DNA from: Persicaria tinctoria
Taxonomy: Eukaryota > Streptophyta > Magnoliopsida > Caryophyllales > Polygonaceae
Assembly: GCA_037127255.1 (NCBI GenBank)
Contig: JBANSL010000004.1
Location: forward strand, 54,414,318-54,478,317
Length of the DNA stretch: 64,000 nucleotides
Reading direction: 5' to 3'
A program made the position numbers and the translations under genes. Positions within the stretch are counted from its first letter, which is position 1. Each line of letters begins with the position of its first letter. Shown in pieces: positions 1 through 11,559 of this stretch. The notes below the pieces were generated by a model. That model saw only the letters and a list, made by a program, of their open reading frames with translations. It was not told the DNA's origin and ran no database searches.

Positions 1-3
1 TAA

Positions 4-3000
4 TTCTCATCGCAACTACTGCATTACGTGTTACAACGGCAGCTTGTGACAGAAAAGAAGTGGGAGACTTGGTACATGCTTCAAGACAAGCTCCGGCGAT
101 TCTCTATCAAGGAGTTTGCGCTCGTTACTGGGCTGCGGTGTGGTCGAGTTCGGGGGGAAGACACAGAGACGAAGGATGACAAGAAGACAAAGAAGGCTCT
201 CAAGGACTTATTCGGAACGGACAACATGAAGGTGGGTGAGCTAGAGAATGCATTCAAGAACTCCATCTTGAAGGAGCCGAGTGCGAGAAGGCGTTTTAAG
301 ATCGCTCTCCTCATCATCGTCGAAGGAGTTCTGCTGGGGGAGAACCAAGGAAAGCCATACGAGGGTGGATTGTGAAGCTTGTGGAGAACATTGATCGATT
401 TCTGGATTACCCCTGGGGCAGGATTGTGTACGAGGCCACCCACGAGTCCCTATCGGGCGTCATAGAACGACGTGTCGCTGACTTGAAACCGAAGGCGAAC
501 GACAAGGACGACCGATATGGATATGGGCTTATGGGTTTCCGTATGCGTTCCAAGTTACCTACCGAAGTTATGCTTGAACTATTAAGTGCAATTGATGAAC
601 TCGAGTGTCATGTGTGGTTGTTGTAGATTTGGTTATACGAAGCGGTCCTGGGGATTGGGGAGGCGTTTGCGAACCGGGTGTCGAAGACGGTGTTTCCTCG
701 CATGCTGAGGTCCATGCGAGACGATCCAGTCCCGCATGGACCTTGAAAAATCAGATAGCATCAAGGTCGAAGACAACCCGATACTAGTACCGAAGGCCGT
801 CGAGTATGAATTGATGCTCGGGTGCTTCTACCAGCATGAGGAGCCTAACCTCTACTTTTATGACATTGAGGCTGCGTTGGCACCGAGTTATTACGGTGAA
901 GGATATGGCAAGGCCAGCCCGAGTTCGGAGCAACGAGATGGGACAAAGGAATCCTGGGAAGATAAGTTAGGGAAGTCAGTAGAACTGATCTTGGAGAGGC
1001 TGGGAACCATGGCAACATGGATGCAGAGCATGGATGACAAGTTACGTGTAACGTTTCTCCCATATGTGACACGGGTATATTTTATAAGTGACACGGGTAT
1101 TTTTCAAAGGTGACACGGGTTACTTATCTCCCAATGCCGAATAACATTCGCGAACCACCCCTCATTTATGTACTTTGTGTATCAGATGAAGGTCTTGGAA
1201 GGTGTTGTGAATGGGATGCGAGATGGCCAGTCGAATGCAGGAGGTGAGCAGAAACCAATGGGCGATGTCCGTGTTGAGGATAACGACCACAATATCGGGG
1301 GGACAGAGGGACCAACTAAGTTGGAAGACCAGCCACCACAAGGACAAGAAGAGGTAAATTGGTTGTTACTTGACATGGTATTTTCTGAATCCATGGTCAA
1401 GGCGTAATAGAATCAACATTTTTGAATATTTCAATATATTATAGATAACTGACACAGTTGTTAATGTCAAGCGACACGTTTTAATATGTTAAGTGACAAG
1501 GGAGCAAATAAATTATCTAAATGACAGTTGAAATAACCATAACCAATTGCCAGATCTCAGAGGCTGTGAAAGACGAGACCGTTGGAGGAACTAGGAGAGA
1601 TGTCAGTGGATAGAATGACGGGAAACACAGGGAGGCTGAGGAGAACAACCTTAAGGCCGGTTCAACGGAGGTACCACCTACAGTGAACGACCAGGCAACG
1701 CCGGAAAGACAGGATGAGAAGGTAAATTGGTTGTTACTTCACATTGTCATTTGAATCTATATTAGTACGTAAGTGACAAGTGTATTAGTGTTAACCGACA
1801 CGAGTGCATTTTCGGGTGACACGGGGGTAAAAACATTTTTGCCCTGACCGTTGAAACTGTCTAACCAATTGGCAGATCTCAGAGGCTGCAAGAGCGGAGC
1901 CCGTTCGAGGTAGGAAGAGTAAGAGAGGTCTAGAAGGTGAAGGAGAAGTGAATTCCCCGCCTCAGAAGAAAACGCGGGGCCGAAAAAGGAAGAACGTTGT
2001 CGAAGGCGCGGCCACGATTAAGCTGGGTCTTGTTTCCGTGTCAGACAACGATGACTTCCTCCACTGGATGGATAAGTGACACTCATCAGTAGATGTACCC
2101 AAGTGATTGCATACACGACTCCATTCTCCTAACATTGTGGTTGTGGTTGTGCATCGGGGATGAGGACAGCTCGAAGACTATGTACGGCACGTCGCTGACT
2201 AAAGAGTTCTTCACCGCACTAAAAACGCCCACAGTTTGGCTAAACTCTGAGGTACGAAACCCGCCTAAGTGACTACCTTTGATTAGTGAATGAAACGGTA
2301 TCTACTGTACGTAATAGGTACTGCAATAGTTTTGGATTTTTACTAGGGTTGTAATCGATGCAGCACATGGAACAAGCATGCTATCTTCTTCGTAAAGGGG
2401 TAACGGAGAGGGCCGGCGACGTTGGCGGTCGAGTTGTGGTTGTGGACACATATTTCGGTCGCTATCTGCAGACCGAGTGGGACAAATACAAGAGCGATGC
2501 GGATAGCTACGAAGCCAACGAGAAGCTGCTTGCCTACTTCGACGGGCGGTCCCCGGCGACGATAGGCCGGGCGTGGGAAGGGGCGGAACTCATCCTCCTA
2601 CCGTTGAACGTGGACAATATTCACTGGATCGCCGTAGCGATAGATCTGATCGGGTGGCAGGTAAGGGTTTATGATTCGGACGTTTACATCGTGAGGGACC
2701 GCCATCTGCCGGCACACTTAAGCTGCATCACCACCTTATCCCGATACTGATGAATGTCCACCCCACGTTGATGGCCACCTACGCCGACAAGTTGCCAAAG
2801 TCGTTCGCCCTTAGTCGTGAGAAAAGGATTCCGCAGAACAAGCAGAGGTAATTTATGTGGAACACTTAAATATCTCTTCGTCTCATAGTGGCATCCGGCT
2901 GTAATGAATCTGACTCCGGCGATTCTCTATTGCAGTGGAGACTGCGGTCCATACACGATCAGGTTCATGCAACTCCTCACGAAGGACGCCCCCACCTACG

Positions 3001-3077
3001 ACGGTCTTGACGACGCATTCATCGGGGCGTACATGCACATGATCGATGTTGGCATCTTCAATGGTAGACGGTTATGA
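4..3077 (+). pseudogene. DUF1985-Ulp1 (C48 SUMO-protease-like) transposon gene, frameshifted
   Basis: Transposon-carried Ulp1-like gene of the MULE/Kaonashi type. The DUF1985 part starts at the left edge (RFSIKEFALVTGLRCG, about 109-156), continues in another frame at about 375-470 (RFLDYPWGRIVYEATHESL) and again at 626-745 (IWLYEAVLGIGEAFANRV). At least two frameshifts therefore lie near 365-375 and 520-550. Linker exons follow at about 736-1060, 1168-1356, 1874-2079 and 2160-2253. The protease exon at 2358-2850 carries the His of IHWIAVAIDL and the Asp of RVYDSD. A third frame change lies near 2720. The last exon, 2936-3077, carries the catalytic Cys in SGDCGPY. The AG|T junction codon is the same as in the minus-strand copy at 6.9-8.8 kb. 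The 5' end may lie outside the window. Family assignment is firm. Loss of function is inferred from the frameshifts. Confidence 0.8.
1066..1119 (+). repeat. Three close copies of GTGACACGGG in an intron
   Basis: GTGACACGGG occurs at 1066, 1088 and 1110, a 22-bp spacing, in intronic DNA of the DUF1985-Ulp1 gene. Related GTGACA or CGACAC words recur at about 1449, 1471, 1493, 1773, 1796, 1815 and 2075. This is the densest cluster of a motif found throughout the MULE block. Confidence 0.7.
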
Positions 3078-3345
3078 TCGCAGTTGTGATCACCATTGCC
3101 CAGTGTTATGAACTTTGATGTTATAGTAGAAGGTTGTTATGAACATCGTTTTTATTGTGTTTGATATTTATGACCATGGTTGATGGTCGGAACATTTAGT
3201 TGTGGACGGTAGTTCACTAGGTTGGTATTTTAGTACGTTGCTATGAACTATTTCACTTTCTTTATCTTCAGTCGGTGGTTATGTGTTGTAGACTGTTAAT
3301 TTATTTTTATGATATTTTTTAAGCAGTGATTGACGATGTTGGCAT

Positions 3346-3516
3346 GGTGGAAACTTTGGTTATAAGTTGTAAGGAAATCACCCGTGTCACCAAAGTTGGA
3401 ATCCCGCGTCAACTTACATAATTATCGTGTCACTGATGTCAATATGGTGACTAGGATGATTTTCTAACACGACTAGCACAAACACTCAGAAATTTAAACA
3501 TGAGCTGAACCTTTTT
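3346..3516 (+). repeat. MULE-block non-coding repeat, copy A (3' truncated)
   Basis: Begins with GAAACTTTGGTTATAAGTTG and runs through GTGTCACCAAAGTTGGAATC to ACATGAGCTGAA. The same sequence is found at about 15,472-15,640 (copy C) and, lacking the left part, at about 6,379-6,560 (copy B). All three copies are in the same + orientation. The flanking DNA 3,078-3,345 and 3,517-4,113 is non-coding and I see no gene in it. Confidence 0.75.
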
Positions 3517-4113
3517 TAGTTAAGGGCTGGTTCAATGGTTGGGTGGTGGCAGGGACCTTGTTTGTGTATTGCTAGGTTGATATAAGAATTGTTACGTGCC
3601 AATATAGGAACAACGTTTTATCCTAAGCATAAATTTTGTCATGGATAATGATTCGGCACTCTCCAGTGTCCACCACTTCTAGGAGACATAGGGAAGCAAT
3701 CATAGAAACCATATAAGTGTACATTTTGTCATGGATAATTGAATGTCATGTGGCAAGAAAATTACTCGGTTGAAATGCATAACACCAACAAGTGGAATTG
3801 GAATAGACATGCATAATATAAGAGGGACATTGCCCTACACATACCATATCCGATCATACATGCACCATTCATAACGGTGCAACCACACTCGGCGTTCCAA
3901 AAAACAACAACCAACCGAGCGTGGGTGACACATTGTTTCTAACTACCCTTACATAGGCCCCGAACCCCACAAAATGGGGGCCATCCGCCACATACAGAGT
4001 TCTTCCAAGTCCAAAAAACCACAACTGTTTGGCATCACATCAGTTTATGGCAACTACAACAACAACATCAGTAGATAGTTGGCAAAAAGAAAACAGAACT
4101 GGATTCGGAGGTC

Positions 4114-4599
4114 CTAAGCCCTGGTGACCAGACGCACCATTACTCCCATCATCAGCACGAGAATCCACCCCATGAGCCTGTTCCAGCGGGTGACATGTTG
4201 GGTGCGGAGCAGCTCGCTAGCGTGCCCGACCCACTGCCCATAGAGGAAGGAGCACACCTCGGCCACCCGCTGCACCAGGTGGTTGTTGCTAGCCTCGCTC
4301 CTCACCAACTTGTTGGCGAGGACCATGTTGTCTTCCCTGGTGGCATGTAACGTGGTCTGGGTACCCTGCAACTCAGTAGCGGTGGCCTGCAACGTGGACT
4401 GGGTAGCCTGCAGCTCAATAGTGGTGGTCTGGAGCTGTGTGTTGGCGGCCTGCAGCTGAGTGCGTTGGGCGGCCATAGCTTCCTCCCTCGCAGCATCCCA
4501 GTTCAGCAGCGACTGAACTTGCTGGCGGAGTTCAGTGAGCTCTGAGGCGGCGTAGTTCTAGAGCGCATTGTCCTCAGCCACCTGCTCGGGGTCTCTCAT
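4114..4599 (-). pseudogene. Coiled-coil protein with C-terminal membrane segment, one in-frame stop
   Basis: Not assigned to a named family. Reading on the minus strand from an ATG at 4599, codon 14 is TAG (4558-4560). After it the frame stays open for about 147 codons to 4114. The open part has an amphipathic start (ELTELRQQVQSLLNW) and then about five near-repeats of the type LQATxTxLQ, a heptad-like glutamine/leucine coiled coil. It ends with a hydrophobic stretch (MGWILVLMMGVMV) that could be a tail anchor. The repeats are visible in the DNA as imperfect repeats of a CTGCA-containing unit. Like the other minus-strand genes of the block, it has the shared non-coding repeat on its 3' side. 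It may be a third, accessory gene of the MULE, or a transposed host fragment. If the TAG is a late mutation, the product would be about 161 residues. Confidence 0.5.
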
Positions 4600-6378
4600 G
4601 CTTACTGAGCATCATCCTCCTCCTCCCCTCGATGGTCCTGACGGTTGCGGCCGTAATCCTAGTCCGTACGCAGCCAGTAGTACCTCCTATCGTCACCGCT
4701 CTAGTAGCTCCGGTCGCTGTCGGAGTCCCTGTCAACGTCGTTGTCGGAGTAAGGCCACATGATTCCTACCAGTACAAGGGAAAAGAAACGTGAGATGGCA
4801 CAAGAAAACCAAACACAAGAACATACATATGAAAAATATCTAAGTATGTTGTATAATGGAGACAAGTACATATATATGAAAAAGATAAATGGGAGAGTGA
4901 GATGATATGTCACCAAACAACTAAAGGAGAATGTAATATATAAACTAAATTAATGCCAGTACCTTATAATGTTGATAAGGAGAGATTTATGTGCAAGCAA
5001 AGACCAATTACAAAAAGGTGTTTAGAAAACCCATCATCACAAGAAGCTGAAGGTTTAAGTGAGCAAACAACAAAGACAACAACAACATAAAGCAGCAGGT
5101 GAACAACCAAGTTAAAAAATAAGGGCCTATGTGTGATTTCCCAGTGTCATATTATGCCTATGTAATTTATATGTCATTTGTTGGTTGGATATATTTTTTG
5201 TACTCCCAGATTCAATGCCCAAAATATGAAAGAACCCATTTGGTTGCAAATGGTAAATACAAGTGTGAAGATGAAACTAATAAGAGTTGCCCAGTCCTTG
5301 AAGGACATTTGTAAGATGGAATTTCTGGAAGATGCCATTTGTAAGATGCATGTGGCCATGGAGTCCACAAATCTGATAACAAACTCATATCAATGAAATC
5401 AAGTTTTCACAAAGTTATATAAAAAATGGGAAGAAATTTGTTTGTCAAAAGGGATGGTGGGAATGGGACTTTATCGAGCACAGACAGCACAACCAAACTC
5501 ATAATGTTGAACTGGAAAGTATGCATAATGCTTAGTTTTTTAAAAAAAAAATAAACAATCAAATATGGCACTGGCATAAACAAAAAAAATAGGTTGCAAC
5601 ATTAATAGTTTCATCAACTATATATACTTGACTGACTTCCCTACCAAGAACCTTCACATACAAAGAGAAAGGCTGCAACTTTCATAGGCTTAATCAAATA
5701 TATGCTTGAGAATCACACAAAAAGTCTATTAGTAAAGTATATCCATGGAACCACTCCTATATTGCCGCCAATCTTCAGCAAATTCCACCAACTAACTAAT
5801 TGCATATATCAAGCCTAAACCAATAAACACACATATGAACTCCAAGCAACTACTCAACATAAGTATGTAATAAGCACATGTAAGATAAGAGACTAATGGA
5901 TGTTTTCAAACAGGGAAATACACAAGGCACAAGCCATAAAATAGTGAGCAGTAAGATGACTGATAAAAAAATCAGAGAACTTTAAACCAGTCATGGACAT
6001 ATTCACCCAAAATCTGCAGCATACACAGGCATACCCACAAATGGAAGTGACATAAACCCTAGCCCCTAATCGGAAAGCTTTCGATGTCCTCAATTAGTAC
6101 TCTATTTCGAAAACCCTAATAACAACTCAGATTTCATTCAAAACAAACTCATAATCGATGAAAACCCTAAAATCCAAACTGTAATCATCAACACAGATGC
6201 CAATCGGGGTTGTACTTACTTGGAATTGAAAGCTTTTTGATGAAGATGAGCACCACTGGTGAAGCAAACCCGATCGCCTCGCTTCTTCTTCAGAATTTTT
6301 TTTGTGGCGTGCAAGAGAAGAATGGAAGTCGAAAGGATCGATGGAGGTGTATTTATGATGAAAGAGGGGAAAATCGGG
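4600..6378. other. Non-coding part of the MULE block; possible minus-strand 5' exon
   Basis: No convincing coding sequence. Around 6,220-6,370 the minus strand has a CATAAATACA TATA-like word followed by a C/T-rich stretch. A good splice donor (CAA|GTAAGTAC) follows near 6,220. This could be the promoter and 5' UTR exon of the minus-strand gene that ends at 4,114. The rest is AT-rich with no ORF above background. Confidence 0.3.
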
Positions 6379-6785
6379 GCGTGTCACCAAAGTCGGAATC
6401 CCATGTCAACTTACATAATAACCGGGTTTGCTTTTTTCTTTTTTATTTTAATTATGAACCGGGTTTTTTTAAATTCCAAACTGTGTCCATATGGTGACTA
6501 GGGTGATTTTCTAACACGACTAGCATAAACACTCAGGAATATTTTAAACATGAGCTGAAACAAGTGCCAATGCATGGGTGATTTCATTATCAAAGTGTCA
6601 CCTCCGGACCGATAAACATGAAATTCAAACCAGTGACATGATAACCCCTTCAACCTGACACGGTAATACAAAAAGGATGACAGGGGTTATTTACTGAATC
6701 CATCCCCAAAAGTACTACGAAGTTCTTTACCACTTACCAGTAGAGTGTAACCCGTTCCCAAAAGTAATTGTATCCAAACAACCAA
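6379..6785 (+). repeat. MULE-block non-coding repeat, copy B
   Basis: Starts at GTGTCACCAAAGTCGGAATC and continues through CACTCAGGAAT, AACCCCTTCAACCTGACACG and CCATCCCCAAAAGTACTACG to about 6,785. It matches copy C at 15,493-15,870 along nearly its whole length, apart from an insertion of T-rich sequence near 6,425-6,480. It lies directly on the 3' side of the minus-strand Ulp1 gene, as copy C does for the transposase. Confidence 0.75.
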
Positions 6786-6892
6786 AGGTCAAGATTAAGA
6801 GCAACGTTGTTCACAACAAACGACAACAATTCACTTCCATAACTACACCCAAACGACAACAATTCACTTCCATAACTACACCGAAACGACAA

Positions 6893-8758
6893 TCAGATTA
6901 TGCGTCCACCGAGTCGACCATTGAAGATGGCAGCCGCTAGCATCTGTCTGTACGCCCCAATAAATGTGTCGTCCAGCCCATCGAAGGTGGGATCGGTCTC
7001 CATGAGGAGCTCCATGAATTTGATTGTGTAAGGGCCACAGTCACCACTGCAATGACAGAGATTTTGTCAAAACAGAGGAGGAGATATCATCCAGTGAAAT
7101 GAAATACAGCGCACCAAACATACCTAAGCATGTTTTGCGGAACGCACTTGTCGCGATTTATGCAAAACGGGCCTAGCAGCTTCGATGCATACTTCACCTT
7201 CCACTCAGCGTGTGCATCCATGATGATGTGAAGGAGGTGGGTAACATGCATCAGCAGGGGTGGGAGTTGGGCGTCTATCACGCAGTGCACATCGCAGTCA
7301 TACAGCTTCACCTGCCACTCCTTCAGATCAAGAGCAACGACAACCCAATGTTTGCCCCTCAGGTTAAGGGGTAGGAGGACGAGGTCCACGCCTGCCCACG
7401 GACGGGTCATGGGCGCCGGGGCCCGGCCATCGAAGTATGAGAGGAGTATGCCACTCGCCTCATACCCCCCGACGTCTGAGTTGTACTCATTCCACTCCCT
7501 CTCCAAATAGCTGGAGAAGTAGGAGTCCAAGACTATGACTCGACGCCCAATATCGTAACCCCTCTCCGCGCTTTGTTTACGTAGCAGAAAGCATGACTGC
7601 TCGAAGTGCTGCGACAAGTTAACCCCCATTACAACCCACAACATAGTCTAAGTGCAACCCAAATGCGTATGCAAGGCGAATCATAATCAAATGTGATAAC
7701 TACAATATACCAGCTTCGTACCTCTGAGTGGATCCAATAGTGGGGCATCTGGAGGGTGGTAAAAAACTCATTCGACAGGTCCTTACCGCAAGCCGTTGAC
7801 CGGTTATCACCATCCGCACTGGACCGTACAATGGAGTGGAATCAATGAAAGGGTAACTGTGTCGTATAATAAAGACTGAAATGAGACGATGGGTTACCTT
7901 GCGAGCCACCCCTGTAGGGCCTCATAGTCGGCCGCAGAAACTAGTCTCATGGCAACAGCTTCACCGGGAACGACGGCGTCCTTCCCTTTAGAGGCCCGCG
8001 GTTTCGTATTCTTCGACGCCTTTCTCTCAAATTCCTGGTCAACGAACAACCTCTGAATTCCCAAACACATTTCCCATGTCACCAAACAAAACAACCCCTA
8101 TCACCTTGCTAACATCCCCATGCCACAATTGAAAACATAAAGGATGAATGGCACGGGCCACAGGGAGCGTACCTTAGCAACTTGTCGGGGCTTCTCCACA
8201 GCTTCAGTACGAGTCCCCTTTGGTACATCAACATCAACATCAACAACCTACAAAACCGATCTACAAGTTACATGGATTCCAACATGTAGAACCTCGTTTT
8301 CACTATCCCTTACTCTTTGTTCCCTACCTCTTCCAATCAATTTTCCATCCCGCAGTTCATGGACCTTCTTCTCCAACACTTTTATCTGCACACAATAAGT
8401 TGTTACAATAAATCCACCATCTCCTCCAACACTTTTATTTCCCGTGTCACCTACTGTATGTCCCATGTCATTATTCTATTTACCCTAGTCACTGAACTTA
8501 ATAAGAATATGAGAGAGTGAATAATGCGAAAGACTGAAGTACCTTATCATCCATCTTCTCCGAGATATCCATAATCTTCTCCACTGTCTTCACCACGATA
8601 TCCCTAGCAGCGTCCGTCTCCTCGACATAGTTGGCGATGTTGGCAAGCATCGCCACCCTCGACCCTTGGTTTACCCGTGCGGGGAAGTACTCTTCTTCCG
8701 GGACACAGTAACGGGGCTCCCGCTGTTTGTTACTCTTTGCTTTTTTTGTCCAAACCAT
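6893..8758 (-). CDS. Ulp1-like cysteine protease (C48) of a MULE/Kaonashi element, multi-exon
   Basis: Minus-strand relative of the broken gene at 4-3,077, apparently without its frameshifts. Exons seen in order: a coiled-coil exon from about 8,758 (MVWTKKAKSNK) to 8,545; about 8,370-8,260 (IKVLEKKVHELRDGK); about 8,055-7,900; about 7,800-7,728 (KDLSNEFFTTLQMPHYWIHS), whose donor GTACGAA is conserved with the + copy; about 7,640-7,124 (protease: His in KHWVVVALDL, Asp in KLYDCD, Gln in VPQNML); and 7,046-6,893 (catalytic Cys in SGDCGPY). The donor at 7,123 and acceptor at 7,047 restore codon AG|T. No DUF1985 is present, so the 5' part is missing or lies upstream. A charged exon at about 9,228-9,178 (start MAENCRIREERREES, then a GT donor) may belong to it. 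Exon boundaries other than the last two are approximate. Members of this family are predicted to cleave SUMO or SUMO-like conjugates; that activity is inferred here. Confidence 0.75.
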
Positions 8759-9317
8759 TTGTTTTCTGGAGTTTAAGAGCAACAATAAGTTATCGAAAAA
8801 GTTTATATTCAATGTCACTCGCTTTGTAAACCCATGTCACTCAATTTGTAAACCCATGTCACCAATGTCAGACCGTTTCTAAACCACTGACGACATACAT
8901 TCCACATCAACTCCCCAAATCTCAATTTCAAATTAATGGAAACCCCTAATCTTTCGCATTCCCAATCAAACCCCTAATCTTCCCCATTCCCGATTTTGAC
9001 CCCCACCATAGCCATCCTCTTCGGGCTTCCTAAACACTAACCGCGGGTTTGCCCTATCTAATCCCCAAAACCGCGCTCCTTGACGTTCAATCCCTTACCA
9101 CCATAGCAGGTTCATTCATCCACCCACCCCGAACCCCAGATTCGAAGAAAACGGAAAACAGAGAAAGGGGGCGTACCTTCTGACTTTCCTCCCGGCGTTC
9201 TTCTCTTATCCGACAGTTCTCGGCCATCTCTTCTTCGACCCGTTGTTTCTCGTCGTCGGCGTCTCTTCTTCTTCCCCCTTTCTAACGCTTTTGAGTTATG
9301 GAAACTTAGAGGAGTCC

Positions 9318-9323
<6 letters not shown>

Positions 9324-9371
<48 letters not shown>
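9324..9371. repeat. (GA)n microsatellite
   Basis: About 24 uninterrupted GA units just left of the CACTA insertion point. Confidence 0.95.
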
Positions 9372-9373
<2 letters not shown>

Positions 9374-10454
9374 TGGTGATATCCGGGATGTGTGTCAACT
9401 CACCCAAAATTTTTTTTTCTTTTCCTGCCCAAACCCAGCTAAAAAGGGTGAGGTTACGGGCAATTTTTTGCCAATAAATGGGAAAGGGTCAATTTTTCCC
9501 CCATTGTGCTATTTTTGCAAGTTTGGCAAAACACTACTAAAAACGCAGGAAATAGCTACGGAAAATAGCAACGGCATTGGCCACGAATGACCGTGGCTAA
9601 CCGGTTTAGCCACGGAAATAGCCACGTGTGGGCCATCTGTAGCCATATGGCTCGTGACTAATAGCGACGGTTGTTTAGCAATGGATTTAGCAACGAATTG
9701 TCAGGTCGTGGCTAAGCCCGTGGCTAGTGATGGACATTTGAATCTCGTGGCTGAGGCAACAAATTCAGCTTCGGAATTAGGCCATTGCTGAATTCGTGGC
9801 TATGTTCGTAGCTAGATTCGTTTCTACGAATAGGCTATGGGCCTTGCTGATTCCGTGGCTGAGCCGTTGCTATGATTGTTTCTATCGCTGTTGCTCGTTT
9901 CATTGATAATGTTGTTGCTAAGGTTGTTGCTAGAGTTGTTAGTAACGCCAGTATTTGTCGTTGCTATTGTGTTGCTTATTTCATTAGTAATGTTTTATAT
10001 ACTTAAAAATGTACAAAACTTTTATGAATACATCAAAGCAATAACAAATCTAAATATACATAAATATGGTACAGAAATAAAAAAAAATATTCTAGATACA
10101 AAAAAAACCCAAACTACAAATGAACAAATCAAAACATCCAATTTCTTGTTGACACAAACTCAGGTTTATAGCATTCCTTGAACCAATTGACACCCCCAAT
10201 AACCTGATGCAGCCTGCAAGATGAAATACAATATTGTAAGATGAAATACAAAGAAAAACCAGCTTTCCAAGATGTTCCTATATCACTATTGTTTCAAGAC
10301 AAAGGAAAAGCATCTCTCAATCCAAACAAACTTTGTTTCAACACTCACATCACAAATCCAGCTCTCAATCTGAACCAGTCGGAGGTTCTTTGCCAATTTG
10401 CCCCACCAGGCACAATGGTGATGGTTCTAGATCTGTAGCACAAGCAAGAGGAGT

Positions 10455-10575
<121 letters not shown>

Positions 10576-11559
10576 TTTTTGCGGGAGAAAATGGGAAGGA
10601 CGACTGACATTCGGCGCTCAGGTGCAGCGTCGGCGGTTGCTCCGGCGTGGACGACCGCGGTAGCTCCGGCATGGACGACGATGGTTGCTCATGCATGGAT
10701 GGCGGCGATTTTGATAATTATTCAGCCACATGAAAAGCACAAAAAATTAGAGAGATGGTAGCAAAAGAATGGGAGAAAAAATACTTGTGAACATCAACAA
10801 ACCTATGGAGCTTCTTCTGCTTCGATTGGGAGGAGGAAGGGGGGAGTTCTCCAACTAATTCAAGCGGTGGAGGAGGAGTTCTTCACCTCCTTCGATTGGG
10901 TGGAAGAAGAGGGTTGCAGCGGTGAAGAAGAGGCAAACGGTGATGAGCGGTGATGGAATTGAGGACCCGGCGGTGAAGTCAGCAGATCCAGTAATGGGGA
11001 CAAATCTGCAGAAGAGGAGAATGAGAGGGAAGTGAAGGGTCTTGATTGGATTGATATTCAGAGGGAAATAAAGAGTAAAAGGGGAGAGAGAGAGAGAGAG
11101 AGAGAGAGACTTAAAGTCTCCCAAAAAAATTTAATCCCGCGCTTCAATGAATCCTGGCGCTTAATTTGATTTTTGGGGTCAATTAATACGGCGCTTCAAT
11201 TTCAATTCTGGCGCTTCAATTTTTTGTGTGGAATCTAGCGCTTTAATTTGATTTTTGGGGTCAATTAATATGAGGAAAATTAATACGGAGTAACTTTGTA
11301 AATCAAGAAGAATAGGGAATACAGTACATAGTTGGGACTTGGGATGATTAATTTTTAATTGTTTCTTTAGTCACTAACTTTCAATTCTAAAAAAATCAAG
11401 ATTTAATGGTTTTCTTTTCACAACTTCAATATATGCTACGTAGAAATTAAGATACCAATTAAAATAACAAAAAAGTCTAATACTCTTTAAAATTTTATCG
11501 GAAATTGAAAAAATAAATTAGTATTCTCATAAAAATTTATTAATTTACATTTTATCCAT

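Noticed and set aside
3346..6560. Direct repeats at 3.35 and 6.38 kb as LTRs of one element
   Set aside because: The copies are differently truncated, too diverged, lack TG..CA ends and a primer site, and a third copy lies at 15.5 kb.
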